NCBI GenBank assembly: GCA_964545665.1 | Contig: CAZJGF010000042.1 | Span: 1 to 13,464 of the forward strand | Reading direction: 5' to 3' | Source of the DNA: CAZJGF01 sp964545665 | Lineage (GTDB): Bacteria; Chloroflexota; Dehalococcoidia; GIF9; AB-539-J10 | Length of the DNA stretch: 13,464 nt | In this document: positions 1 to 7,183 of the stretch, piece by piece | How the letters are laid out: each line of letters begins with the position of its first letter | Position numbering within the stretch: the stretch's first letter is position 1 | The notes under the pieces: generated by a model | Told to the model about the DNA's origin: nothing | Database searches by the model: none | Seen by the model: the letters and a program-made list of their open reading frames with translations, nothing else | Translations under genes and position numbers: made by a program

Positions 1-30
1 ACTATATGTGGTATCATAGTCACGGGATGA

Positions 31-294
31 ATGAATCAACTCGATAGACTGGTAGAGAAATTCCTGAGAAAGCCACCGGAGGTTTTGTTTGAGGATGTGG
101 CTAAGGTCTTGCAGGCATTTGGTTACGTAGAACGCCCTTCCGGAGGAGGCAGTCATCGATTTTTTGCAAAGCCGGGGCATCAAGGCAAAACTATTCCGAC
201 AGTAAAAGGGCGGTATGTGAAAAGACGCTATGTGAGCATGATTATCGATAATTTAGAATTGGAGGAATGGTATGAGAAACGACACGGAGCGTAA
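31..294 (+). CDS. hicA: HicA-family mRNA interferase toxin
   Basis: This 87-aa protein matches the HicA/YcfA toxin family: a small double-stranded-RNA-binding-like fold that cleaves mRNA independently of the ribosome and is neutralised by HicB. The visible family signature is a Gly-rich turn followed by the catalytic Ser-His (GGGSHRFF, His42), then a Lys/Arg-rich C-terminal half (about residues 53-72) suited to RNA contact. The N-terminal segment PPEVLFEDVAKVLQAFGY fits the HicA subgroup with an extended first helix. The ATG at 31 follows a weak GGGATGA ribosome site. The stop overlaps the start of the next gene by 23 nt, the usual toxin-first hicAB order. Nothing looks broken, so an active toxin is plausible. 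Family call is from motif recognition; activity is inferred. Confidence 0.85.
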   Translation: MNQLDRLVEKFLRKPPEVLFEDVAKVLQAFGYVERPSGGGSHRFFAKPGHQGKTIPTVKGRYVKRRYVSMIIDNLELEEWYEKRHGA

Positions 295-796
295 AGACTT
301 AAAATTCTACTTAAACCTGCGTTACCCCATCACTATACATCCTGACCCTGATGGCGGTTATGTAGCTGAGATTGAGGAATTACCTGGATGCATGACCCAA
401 GCCGAGACCATTGACGAGGCTTTTAAAGCTATTGAGGATGCCCGGCAGGTATGGATCAAGGGAACTTACGAAATGGGTCAGGATATTCCTTTGCCTAGGG
501 ATATGGAAGAGCACAGTGGGAAATTTATGGTGCGGATTCCACGAAGCCTCCATCGGACTTTGGCTCATGCTGCTAAGCGAGAGGGAGTGAGCTTAAACCA
601 ATACATCACTAGCTTGGTGGCAGCGGGAGTTCGTGGGGATGTCATGGCAGAGAAAATGGAAACCGTCCTTTCTAGAATTCAACTTTTGGCCCGACCGAGG
701 ACTGCCGTGCTACTTGGCAGGTTTGGTGCTAAAGAAGAGCCTCGCGAGTTCTCGGAGATTGAGGAGCTACCGCGAGAAACACTAGCCAGAAGATAA
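272..796 (+). CDS. hicB: HicB-family antitoxin with ribbon-helix-helix domain
   Basis: This 174-aa protein is the partner antitoxin of HicA. Residues about 18-75 form the HicB/UPF0150 partial RNase-H-like fold (YPITIHPDPDGGYVAEIEEL, then a PGC turn), which normally blocks the HicA active site. Residues about 82-119 read as an Arc/MetJ-type ribbon-helix-helix DNA-binding segment (KFMVRIPRSLHRTLAHAAKR, then SLNQYI), which would autorepress the operon. A further tail of roughly 50 residues (125-174), rich in Arg and Glu, extends beyond the RHH and I do not recognise it. The start ATG at 272 lies inside hicA and has a good GGAGG site at 261-265 with 6-nt spacing, so translation is probably coupled and antitoxin-favouring. 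The next gene starts immediately after the TAA. Confidence 0.85.
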   Translation: MRNDTERKDLKFYLNLRYPITIHPDPDGGYVAEIEELPGCMTQAETIDEAFKAIEDARQVWIKGTYEMGQDIPLPRDMEEHSGKFMVRIPRSLHRTLAHAAKREGVSLNQYITSLVAAGVRGDVMAEKMETVLSRIQLLARPRTAVLLGRFGAKEEPREFSEIEELPRETLARR

Positions 797-1078
797 ATGA
801 TGGTATACGTAGTATCCTATGATCTGCGCAAGCCAGGGCAAGACTACAAAGGCTTATTTGATGAGCTGCAAGCGTCTCCTAGTTGGTGGCATTACCTGGA
901 GTCAACCTGGCTGATTGCGACATCGGAGAGTGCTAATGACCTTTATAATCGCCTCCGGATGCATTTGGACAGAGGCGACAGCATCCTCATCATTCAAGCG
1001 GGCACCGATGTGCAGGGATGGCTACCAGAAGCCGCCTGGAAATGGATTCATCAAAATTTACTCGGTTTGCCTGAGTGA
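797..1078 (+). CDS. SinR-family / Cas2-like small protein
   Basis: This 93-aa protein resembles the small proteins often labelled 'SinR family' or 'Cas2-like'. They open with a hydrophobic beta strand and a YDLRKPGQDY motif (residues 4-17 here), followed by a WWHYLESTW core and a C-terminal GW-L-W-segment. The arrangement suggests a ferredoxin-like alpha/beta fold similar to Cas2 and VapD. Their biochemical function is not settled, and they occur away from CRISPR arrays. No repeat-spacer array or other cas gene is visible here. The start ATG abuts the hicB TAA with no spacer (a second ATG follows at 800), and isocitrate dehydrogenase begins 6 nt after the stop. It is therefore probably co-transcribed with hicAB. 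A defence or toxin-related role is inference from context. Confidence 0.65.
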   Translation: MMVYVVSYDLRKPGQDYKGLFDELQASPSWWHYLESTWLIATSESANDLYNRLRMHLDRGDSILIIQAGTDVQGWLPEAAWKWIHQNLLGLPE

Positions 1079-1084
1079 AGTCAG

Positions 1085-2170
1085 ATGCAGCACAAAGTTA
1101 CTTTCATTCCTGGTGATGGCATAGGTCCCGAGGTAGCCAAAGCGACCCAGAGGGTGCTGGAGGCTACAGGAGTCCAACTTCAGTGGGACACAGCTATTAT
1201 AGGTAGCCAGGCCCAGGACATGTTTGGCACTCCCCTCCCGGAGAGCGCCTTGCAGTCTATAAGGGACAATAGGGTTGCTCTCAAAGGGCCGGTGACCACT
1301 CCCATAGGCAGTGGCTTTAGAAGCGTTAACGTCGCTTTGCGTAAAAAACTGGACCTGTATGCTTGCCTTCGCCCCTGCAAGACTTATCCTGGGGCGCCTA
1401 CACAGTATAAGAATGTGGATATAGTTGTCGTTAGGGAGAACACTGAAGACCTCTATTCCGGCATTGAATTTTCCAAGAATAGCCCAGAGACGATGAAGTT
1501 ATTGGAACTTGTTGCCCAAACCACTGGAGAAAAAGTAGACAGTGATTCTGCCATCAGCCTAAAAGTGATATCCCAAACAGCAAGCAAGCGAATTGTCAAA
1601 TTTGCTTTTGAATATGCCAGACAAAATAGCAGGAAAAGGGTGACGGCAGTTCATAAGGCTAACATACTTAAGTTTTCCGATGGACTTTTCTTAGATACTG
1701 CTCGTCTGGTAGCTGGAGAATATCCCGACATAGAGTTTACTGATATTCTCATCGATGCAGCCTGTATGCAGCTGGTGAGAAAGCCGGGACAATTCGACGT
1801 TCTCGTTCTGCCTAATTTCTACGGGGATTTCATTTCCGACCTTTGCGCTGGCCTGGTTGGCGGCCTAGGACTGGCTCCAGGAGCTAATATCGGGAATAAC
1901 CTGGCTGTTTTTGAGCCTACCCATGGCAGTGCCCCCAAATACGCTGGAAAGAATAAGGCTAACCCTATGGCGATGATGCTGTCTGGCGTAATGATGCTTC
2001 GCTATCTGGGAGAAGAGGACAGCGCTTACAAGTTAGAAGACGCCATAGCCGATGTTATCGCTGAAGGCAAGAATGTTACTTATGACTTGAAGCTCCGTGC
2101 GGAGGACGCTGTGGACACGAGCCAGGTAGCCGACGCCGTGATAAAAAAGCTAAGGGAAAACGCTAGATAG
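1085..2170 (+). CDS. icd: Isocitrate dehydrogenase, NADP-type determinants
   Basis: A 361-aa beta-decarboxylating dehydrogenase of the isocitrate/isopropylmalate family, catalysing isocitrate to 2-oxoglutarate plus CO2 in the cytoplasm. Isocitrate-type substrate residues are visible: GSGFRSVNVALRK (Ser80, Asn82 and Arg86, matching E. coli Ser113/Asn115/Arg119), Arg96, VVRENTEDLYSG (Arg117, Tyr124), Lys191, and metal-binding Asp224, Asp248 and Asp252. This separates it from LeuB, which lacks the Ser/Asn pair. The cofactor loop reads HGSAPKYAGKN (Lys285-Tyr286). Lys-Tyr at these sites is the NADP-selective state in E. coli and Thermus enzymes, whereas NAD enzymes usually carry Asp-Ile. The start ATG lies 6 nt after the Cas2-like gene with only a weak ribosome site, so coupling to that gene is likely. 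Length is complete for the short bacterial/archaeal form. Confidence 0.9.
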   Translation: MQHKVTFIPGDGIGPEVAKATQRVLEATGVQLQWDTAIIGSQAQDMFGTPLPESALQSIRDNRVALKGPVTTPIGSGFRSVNVALRKKLDLYACLRPCKTYPGAPTQYKNVDIVVVRENTEDLYSGIEFSKNSPETMKLLELVAQTTGEKVDSDSAISLKVISQTASKRIVKFAFEYARQNSRKRVTAVHKANILKFSDGLFLDTARLVAGEYPDIEFTDILIDAACMQLVRKPGQFDVLVLPNFYGDFISDLCAGLVGGLGLAPGANIGNNLAVFEPTHGSAPKYAGKNKANPMAMMLSGVMMLRYLGEEDSAYKLEDAIADVIAEGKNVTYDLKLRAEDAVDTSQVADAVIKKLRENAR

Positions 2171-2386
2171 TTCTTAAATGCTAGCGCCATCTGTTCCCCT
2201 AGTTCAGTGGTTACATGTTCTTTACCCTCTCTAAAGCAGTCGGGTGACCTGGCTGGCTCCACCGGTTTTTATCTCAGAGCGTAACTCCTCGCTGATACCC
2301 ATGTAATTTGCCGAGGCGCTCCTTCTTGGAAGAACCAGGGCGCCAACGTTACTTAAAGAGCATCACGGACTACTAGCTCCTGTGAC
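2171..2386. other. Convergent intergenic region with a hairpin
   Basis: This gap separates the + strand icd gene from the - strand MFS gene, so transcription from both sides ends here. At 2315-2344 an interrupted hairpin is visible: outer arms GGCGC/GCGCC extended by CC/GG, and inner arms TTCT/AGAA. It may act as a bidirectional stop, but it has no adjacent T-run on either strand, so it is not a standard intrinsic terminator. No ORF of credible length is present. Confidence 0.35.
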
Positions 2387-3661
2387 TCATGCTTCGTCAC
2401 CGGATCGAATCGTGGTGCTAACCAGTGGAGTAGTTGCCATCATGATTAGAGCCGCAATAGCAAGTCCAGCGAACACGAACCATATGACTTTGTAACTACC
2501 CCAACTGTCAAATGCGTATCCGGCCACAGGTGGGCCTGCAATCATCCCTAACATAATCATACCCACCATGAAACCATGGATGGTCCCGAAATTGCTTCTA
2601 CCAAAAAATTCCCTTATTAAAGACCCTCTCAGAGTATTGTTGCCGCCGTAGCCTATGCCGAAAAGAATGAGGAAGGGAACAAGCAGCCAGGTATTACCCA
2701 CCGAAGCAAACCCAAAACAAAGCAAGCCCAGACTTACCAGAGCAAAGGCGCCAGCCGCCACCCTCCTCTTGTCAAGTTTGTCCCCAAACCAGCCCAGACC
2801 AAGACGCCCGCTAATGCTTGCCATTGGGATAGCACCAGCCACCAAGCCAGCTGTCGCTCTACCAACGCCAATGCTGCTAAGATAAGGCATCACATGGGTA
2901 ATGACGGCACTTAGAATTATCCCCTGACACATTAGCCCCAAAGCTATGTGCCAGAAGGTGCTGCTCTTCAGAGCCTGCTTCGCTCTGACACCCGCTCCTT
3001 CAGCCTTCACTAAGTCATTCAGGCTGTTGGATCTCACGATGTTATTCTTTTCACCATCAGGCACATAGCCATACTGCTCGGGCCTATGTCGAACCAGGAG
3101 CGACAATGGCACACATATGACCAACATACCTACGGCGAGAATGCCTATTGCGATTCGCCACTCGTACATATCAATGAGCCTGACTATTACTAGCACTAGC
3201 AAGCCGCTAAATCCATAGCCAGAAATCATGATACCAGTGGCTATGCCTATTTTGCTCCGAAACCAGTTGGCTACTGCTGTCATCAACACTGTGCTGCTGC
3301 AGGTACTCATGCCTATGGCCACTAAGATGAAGGCTCCATAGAACATACCCAGGGAGGTGGCATGACTCAGTAGCATCAAACCCAGACTGGTTATGATCGC
3401 TCCGCTGAATATCAGTCTTCTCGGGCCCCAGCGGTCAACAACCATTCCGATAAACGGGGCAAGAATACCCATCTCCAAGCCACGTAGCGAAGCGGCAAAT
3501 GAAATCTGAGTATAGCTCCAACCAAACTCATCCGCTATCGGTTCAAACATGGCGGTGAACCCGTAGAAGATGACTCCACCACTGTACAACGCAATGACGA
3601 AACACGCAGCGGTAATCCACCACCCGTAGAATGGCCTAGATGGTTTCCAACTCAAACGCAT
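2387..3661 (-). CDS. MFS transporter, monocarboxylate/OFA-like
   Basis: A 424-aa, 12-helix major facilitator superfamily carrier of the inner membrane. The N terminus PSRPFYGWWITAACF leads into the first helix. The loop between helices 2 and 3 holds the MFS signature GMVVDRWGPRR (about residues 72-82), and the second half repeats it as GWFGDKLDKRR. The EFGWSYTQISF segment is typical of monocarboxylate/oxalate-formate-antiporter-like bacterial members; the substrate cannot be read from sequence. I chose the ATG at 3661. The frame stays open to a TTG at 3733, but those 24 extra residues are hydrophilic and unlike the family. Upstream GGAG sits 11 nt from the ATG. It follows the Nudix gene on the same strand after a 282-nt gap, so it is probably separately transcribed. 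Confidence 0.85.
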   Translation of the reverse strand: MRLSWKPSRPFYGWWITAACFVIALYSGGVIFYGFTAMFEPIADEFGWSYTQISFAASLRGLEMGILAPFIGMVVDRWGPRRLIFSGAIITSLGLMLLSHATSLGMFYGAFILVAIGMSTCSSTVLMTAVANWFRSKIGIATGIMISGYGFSGLLVLVIVRLIDMYEWRIAIGILAVGMLVICVPLSLLVRHRPEQYGYVPDGEKNNIVRSNSLNDLVKAEGAGVRAKQALKSSTFWHIALGLMCQGIILSAVITHVMPYLSSIGVGRATAGLVAGAIPMASISGRLGLGWFGDKLDKRRVAAGAFALVSLGLLCFGFASVGNTWLLVPFLILFGIGYGGNNTLRGSLIREFFGRSNFGTIHGFMVGMIMLGMIAGPPVAGYAFDSWGSYKVIWFVFAGLAIAALIMMATTPLVSTTIRSGDEA

Positions 3662-3833
3662 TGTGAACTGCGCTCCAACGAGCTCTCCCTCCTCGTTGTC
3701 AAATTGTTTGGAACCGGCTACAAGATGGCACAAAGCCCAGGGGCACTTTTCTCCAACAAACCTCCGCGGTTCTTAATCCATAGGAAACTCGCTTCAACAT
3801 CGGCTGTATCTTAGATTTTGTGGGCGAGAGGGG

Positions 3834-3839
3834 ATTATA
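3834..3839 (-). promoter_or_regulatory. Candidate -10 box upstream of the MFS gene
   Basis: On the - strand a perfect TATAAT lies in the 282-nt gap between the Nudix gene and the MFS gene. No good -35 is found 16-18 bp upstream, and the leader to the ATG at 3661 would be about 165 nt. This is a weak call resting on the -10 match alone. Apart from it the gap (3662-3943) shows no gene that I can support. Confidence 0.3.
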
Positions 3840-3943
3840 AGAAGCCTGCTGTTTTTGCCTCATTTAGCCGTTTTGAATCACGTGTGTGCTCTGCTTGCAG
3901 GTATTATGTCCAGCAAGATGTTGCAGTAGCTACCAAAGCAAGG

Positions 3944-4480
3944 TTATTTCCCCCTTGTAACGAGCAGGAAGGTGAGCAGCGCAGCTATGCTTTTAGCATC
4001 GCAGATTTCTCCCGAGGTGATAAGCTGAAGGATTTGGTTTGGGGAAACCCGGACTACCTCTATGCTTTCAGTGTCCTCAGCCTCCAGACGGCTGGAGACA
4101 AGATTGCTAGCTAGATAGCAATACAAGTATTCAGTGCCATAGCCAGGAATGGAATAAAACCCGCCCAATTTATCTATTTTCTGGGGCAAATAGCCAATTT
4201 CCTCCTGCAATTCACGGCGCACACAGTCAACGGGCTCCTCGCCGGGGTCGATGCCCCCAGCCGGTATTTCCAGCAGGAACTTGCCCACCGGGTAGCGGAA
4301 CTGACGAACTAGAAGCACTCTATCCTGCTCATCAAGGACTACCACAGCGACACAATCGCTATGCTCCACTACATCCCTGGTAACTTTTTTGCCACTCGAC
4401 TTTTCCACAGTGTCTACATGTAAGCCTATCGCTCGACCACGGTAAACCTGCTGGCCAGATAGCTTTCTCTCCGGTAACAT
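3944..4480 (-). CDS. nudF: ADP-ribose pyrophosphatase (Nudix hydrolase)
   Basis: A 178-aa Nudix hydrolase of the NudF/ADP-ribose pyrophosphatase type, splitting ADP-ribose into AMP and ribose-5-phosphate in the cytoplasm. The Nudix box is complete: Gly75, Glu81, Arg89-Glu90, Glu93-Glu94 and Gly96, with the Mg2+-binding REL-EE core. The preceding segment VRQFRYPVGKFLLEIPAGG is characteristic of ADP-ribose-type members, which use the conserved Arg and Tyr and a downstream proline to select substrate. The 178-residue length is usual. The ATG at 4480 has a GA/G-rich site (AAGGGGG) just upstream. It lies 114 nt downstream of the acetyltransferase and NAD kinase genes. ADP-ribose housekeeping next to NAD kinase is sensible but may be coincidence. 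Confidence 0.9.
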   Translation of the reverse strand: MLPERKLSGQQVYRGRAIGLHVDTVEKSSGKKVTRDVVEHSDCVAVVVLDEQDRVLLVRQFRYPVGKFLLEIPAGGIDPGEEPVDCVRRELQEEIGYLPQKIDKLGGFYSIPGYGTEYLYCYLASNLVSSRLEAEDTESIEVVRVSPNQILQLITSGEICDAKSIAALLTFLLVTRGK

Positions 4481-4536
4481 AACTCCCCCTTCGAGATTAC
4501 CTTGCTTTGTTTGTCATCCTCATCCTTCAATAAACT

Positions 4537-4574
4537 GAGGACAGGCTCTTGATCCTCTGCCATCGAGGGAGAGG
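4537..4574 (-). other. Two mutually exclusive small hairpins between GNAT and Nudix genes
   Basis: In the 114-nt gap, the - strand reads CCTCT..AGAGG (4574-4554, extended by CC/GG around a tcgat loop) and then GAGGA..TCCTC (4557-4537). The two stems share the AGAGGA segment, so only one can form at a time. There is no T-run for a standard terminator. It could be a degenerate interspersed repeat or a weak transcript-end structure. Seen directly; function unknown. Confidence 0.3.
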
Positions 4575-4594
4575 GAACTTAGCTCACCATGACA

Positions 4595-5047
4595 TTAAGT
4601 GTGGTGGATAACGGCTACCTCATCGCAATTGGGGAACTTAGGGCAATTGTAGCACTCTGCCCACACCTTGTGTGGTAATTCCGCTTTGTCAATTGTATGG
4701 AAACCCTGCTTTTCGAAAAAAGCTGGTTTGCTGGTGAGAGAAAAAACGGCAGGTAGCCCCAATTCCTTAGCTTCATCAAGGCAGGCTTTAATGAGCAACG
4801 AGCCGATTTGTTGATTTTGGCTCTTTACATCCACCGCCAGGGACCTGATTTCAGCCAAATCAAGCCAGTTAACATGCAATGCCACACACCCAATGACTTC
4901 ATCATCATTTCTGGCTACGAAGTAGTCCCTTATATTCTCATATATCTGGCTCAAGGCACGTGGTAGCATCTCACCTTGATCAGCAAAGTGATTAATCAGT
5001 CGGTGCATTGAGGTGGCATCACCTATTCTTGCTTTATCAACTCTCAT
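4595..5047 (-). CDS. GNAT N-acetyltransferase, ArgA-like
   Basis: A 150-aa GCN5-related acetyltransferase. It resembles the short stand-alone N-acetylglutamate-synthase-like proteins that lack an amino-acid-kinase domain, which would put it at the first step of arginine synthesis from acetyl-CoA and glutamate. Acetyl-CoA-binding motif A is visible as LAVDVKSQNQQIGSLLI; motif B ends in FFEKQGF. The C-terminal tail VWAECYNCPKFPNC carries three cysteines (132, 135, 141), a pattern I associate with this ArgA-like group. I chose the ATG at 5047, which overlaps the NAD kinase stop as ATGA and has GGGGAG 6 nt upstream; a GTG at 5074 would only add residues inside the upstream gene. Translational coupling to NAD kinase is likely. 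Exact substrate is inferred. Confidence 0.8.
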   Translation of the reverse strand: MRVDKARIGDATSMHRLINHFADQGEMLPRALSQIYENIRDYFVARNDDEVIGCVALHVNWLDLAEIRSLAVDVKSQNQQIGSLLIKACLDEAKELGLPAVFSLTSKPAFFEKQGFHTIDKAELPHKVWAECYNCPKFPNCDEVAVIHHT

Positions 5048-5859
5048 GCTCTCTCTCCCCACAATTTCTGCCACAGGGAACCATAGAAATAGGTTGGTTG
5101 ATGAATTCTCAGGAAGCGAGCTACATAGCGGCTGAGCTTCACTCTGACAATTTGCTCATTGGACATAGGTGTATCGACCTGTCCGTCAAGGCTAAGTATA
5201 GCCATGTCTCTGCCGGCGACCTTCAAATCAACTGCGGTTTGCGGTGGCAATACCAAAGCATGGTTCAAGCCAAGATGGCAAGATACAGGCTGGAGGACAA
5301 TTTCCTTGGCTTGAGGCTGGAGGATTGGTCCGCCAGCTGCCAGGGAATAGCCAGTACTGCCAGTAGCCGTGGCTACAATAATTCCATCAGCTCTGTAAGT
5401 GGTTAGCACTTCGTCATCAATCTTCACCTCTATATTAATCAAGTGAACAGCGGTGCTTCGCACCACCACATCGTTCAAAGCGAGAAATTCTCCGTTCCCC
5501 ATCTGGGCTTCAAGCATGGCTCTCTCTTCAATCCAGCCCTTACCTTCAAGCAAGCTGGGCAAACTCGACAATGCCTCGTCAGCGTTCAGCTCAGTGATAA
5601 ATCCAAGCTTGCCCAGGTTTACTCCCAGAATGGGCACTGCTACAGGAACTATAATTCGAGCAGCATGAAGGATAGTGCCATCTCCACCAATGCTGAGGAT
5701 TAAATCAGAGCCAGCCACCTGAGGTTTAGCCTTATCCTCATCCCAGGCTGAGCATTGCCATGGGGAGACTCCCTGGGCGACTAATAGGCCTTCCAACCTA
5801 TCAGCTAAACTGTGAGCTTTCTCTATCTTAGGGTGATATAGAATACCAATGCGCTTCAT
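5044..5859 (-). CDS. nadK: NAD kinase
   Basis: A 271-aa ATP-NAD kinase, phosphorylating NAD+ to NADP+ in the cytoplasm. The family motifs are all present: GGDGT (about 58-62) for phosphate binding, LGKLGFITE, the ND pair of ALNDVVV (about 128-133) and the glycine-rich DGIIVATATGSTGYSLA stretch (from about 158). Length matches the bacterial short form. I chose the ATG at 5859 because MKRIGILYHP is the expected N-terminal strand. A GTG at 5904 in the same frame would add 15 residues unlike the family. Neither start has a strong Shine-Dalgarno sequence. The 131-nt gap upstream contains no gene I can support. Its last codons overlap the acetyltransferase start. With the NADP-type isocitrate dehydrogenase in the same window, it would supply cofactor for that enzyme, though the two are not linked genetically. 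Confidence 0.95.
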   Translation of the reverse strand: MKRIGILYHPKIEKAHSLADRLEGLLVAQGVSPWQCSAWDEDKAKPQVAGSDLILSIGGDGTILHAARIIVPVAVPILGVNLGKLGFITELNADEALSSLPSLLEGKGWIEERAMLEAQMGNGEFLALNDVVVRSTAVHLINIEVKIDDEVLTTYRADGIIVATATGSTGYSLAAGGPILQPQAKEIVLQPVSCHLGLNHALVLPPQTAVDLKVAGRDMAILSLDGQVDTPMSNEQIVRVKLSRYVARFLRIHQPTYFYGSLWQKLWGERA

Positions 5860-5990
5860 AGACGAGGGAAGTGTAGCATTGCAAGCTTTGAAGGTCAAAA
5901 CCACTTCTGCGAATACTATGGGCTGGCCCTTGTAGATTGCTTTTGGCTCTTATTTCTTCACTCTCCACTTTTCGAGTATTACAAATTCCT

Positions 5991-6725
5991 TCATGTTAGC
6001 TCCGCAATCTCGTATATTCGGTAAGAATGGGTGTAAACTGTGAATCTCTCCCTTCTGGCAAAGCAGATAAGTGTTATTCCTGCTTCATCGGCAGTCGAAA
6101 TTCCCTTATCTGTTGATGCCGCCTTTGATATAACGATAGGAATGCCGGCATTGGCAACCTTTGAAATCATTCCTGCCGGCTGTCTGCCAGTGCAGCCAAT
6201 GATGCCTGTAGAAACATCAATACCACTTAGAACAGCAAAACCAACAACTTTATCAATGGTATTGTGCCTTCCCACATCACTACTTTTGACAACGAAATTC
6301 TTATTGGAAAAAAGGACAGAACAATGTACACCACCGGTTTTCTTCCAAGCTTCAGATTCAATTTCAGATATAACCCTAAAGACATCCTCCTTTTTAATTA
6401 CCAAAGAGGAAGTCACCTTTCTGAAAGCTCTTCTGATACCGAGCCCACCACCAGACCTCAGTTCCTTCTCGAATTCACCCGATGCTTTGGCAAAAACCCT
6501 TATCTCGTTTCCAGAAACATTCACCTTATTCACACCTCGAGCGAGTCCCTCGCAAACAACAAACCCCGCCCCCAGTTCCCTAAGCTGGTCGGGACTGGCA
6601 ACAAGCTCAACAAGTGGCTCGTCATTGAGATAAAGACGGAAAGTATCTTCAATGCAGACATTATCTTTTATCTGCATCATTCTGTTTTTCCCTACCCGAA
6701 CTGCCGGGCACTGGTGAAGATTCAT
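5991..6725 (-). CDS. fdhD: FdhD-family protein lacking the CxxC
   Basis: A 244-aa member of the FdhD family. FdhD normally binds the molybdopterin-guanine cofactor and passes sulfur from a cysteine desulfurase to formate dehydrogenase through a CxxC loop. Family features are clear: EDTFRLYLNDEPLVELVAS near the start, the DVGRHNTIDK motif (about 150-159), and the C-terminal GMISKVANAGIPIVISKAAS and FARRERFTVYT segments. The loop that carries CGxCG in E. coli reads SGGGLGI here (about residues 91-97), so both catalytic cysteines are absent. Cofactor binding may remain, but sulfur transfer by the known route would not. The ATG at 6725 overlaps the upstream CoA-binding gene's TGA (ATGA); an in-frame ATG at 6776 lies deeper inside that gene and is less likely. 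No formate dehydrogenase gene is in the window. Confidence 0.85.
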   Translation of the reverse strand: MNLHQCPAVRVGKNRMMQIKDNVCIEDTFRLYLNDEPLVELVASPDQLRELGAGFVVCEGLARGVNKVNVSGNEIRVFAKASGEFEKELRSGGGLGIRRAFRKVTSSLVIKKEDVFRVISEIESEAWKKTGGVHCSVLFSNKNFVVKSSDVGRHNTIDKVVGFAVLSGIDVSTGIIGCTGRQPAGMISKVANAGIPIVISKAASTDKGISTADEAGITLICFARRERFTVYTHSYRIYEIAELT

Positions 6726-7168
6726 GATTCCATTTCCCTCTTTGCCCCAAGCCTCTGGTATTCCTTGAGCATGCACTTATCCATAACCACCACAAGTCCT
6801 GCTTTCTCAGCTCGGGCGGCTGCTTTCTTGTTTATCACTCCCTCCTGCATCCATACTGCCTTTGCCCCTATTTTAATTGCCTCTTCCACAATGCTTGAAA
6901 CCTCTTTGGCGCGGCGGAAGATAGCAACCACGTCCACTGCCTCGGGAATGAAGCTGAGTCCAGAATAACAAACCCTGCCCAATATCTTCTTCGCTCTGGG
7001 ATTAACCGGGATTATTCTATAGCCCTGCTCCTTCAGGTAGCTGGCTACCCGGTAGCTTGGTCGGTCGTGTCTTGGGGAAAGCCCGACCACGGCAATAACT
7101 CGGCTGGAATTTAGGATTTCTTCCTCTATGTTCACTTTCTGGTCCTTGGGGCACAGTTTTTGGCGCAT
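6722..7168 (-). CDS. CoA-binding domain protein (YccU-like)
   Basis: A 148-aa stand-alone CoA-binding (CoA_binding_2) protein with a Rossmann fold like the N-terminal part of succinyl-CoA synthetase alpha. The nucleotide-binding strand and turn read RVIAVVGLSPRHDRPSY (about 23-39), followed by a helix and the IIPVNPRAKKILG segment; later VVAIFRRAKEV and KAVWMQEGVINKKAAARAEK fit the conserved fold. Its cellular role is not known for most bacteria. It lies 15 nt downstream of the CDF transporter and its TGA overlaps the fdhD ATG, so the three genes probably form one transcription unit. The ATG at 7168 lacks a strong ribosome site, and a start a few codons in cannot be excluded. Confidence 0.85.
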   Translation of the reverse strand: MRQKLCPKDQKVNIEEEILNSSRVIAVVGLSPRHDRPSYRVASYLKEQGYRIIPVNPRAKKILGRVCYSGLSFIPEAVDVVAIFRRAKEVSSIVEEAIKIGAKAVWMQEGVINKKAAARAEKAGLVVVMDKCMLKEYQRLGAKREMES

Positions 7169-7183
7169 TGCTCAAAGAGTTTT

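Noticed and set aside
797..1078. Cas2 as evidence for a CRISPR-Cas locus.
   Set aside because: No direct-repeat array and no cas1 or effector genes in the window; the Cas2-like fold occurs in non-CRISPR proteins.
2200..2275. tRNA-like string on the + strand: TAGTTCAGTGG followed by a 5-bp stem CTTTA/TAAAG with a 7-nt loop.
   Set aside because: No matching D-stem, no U33, no T-arm GGTTCGA sequence and no complementary acceptor arm; similarity is limited to one short string.
3818..4114. + strand open frame of 98 codons between the MFS and Nudix genes.
   Set aside because: It runs antisense into the well-supported Nudix gene, has no ribosome site and shows no protein-like pattern.
5946..5995. 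14-codon frame starting ATGAAGG at the fdhD stop.
   Set aside because: Too short, with no ribosome site of its own beyond the fdhD coding end; chance is the simplest explanation.
6264..6968. + strand open frame of 234 codons opposite fdhD and the CoA-binding gene.
   Set aside because: It is the complement of two clear genes whose family motifs lie on the - strand; its translation has no recognisable domain.
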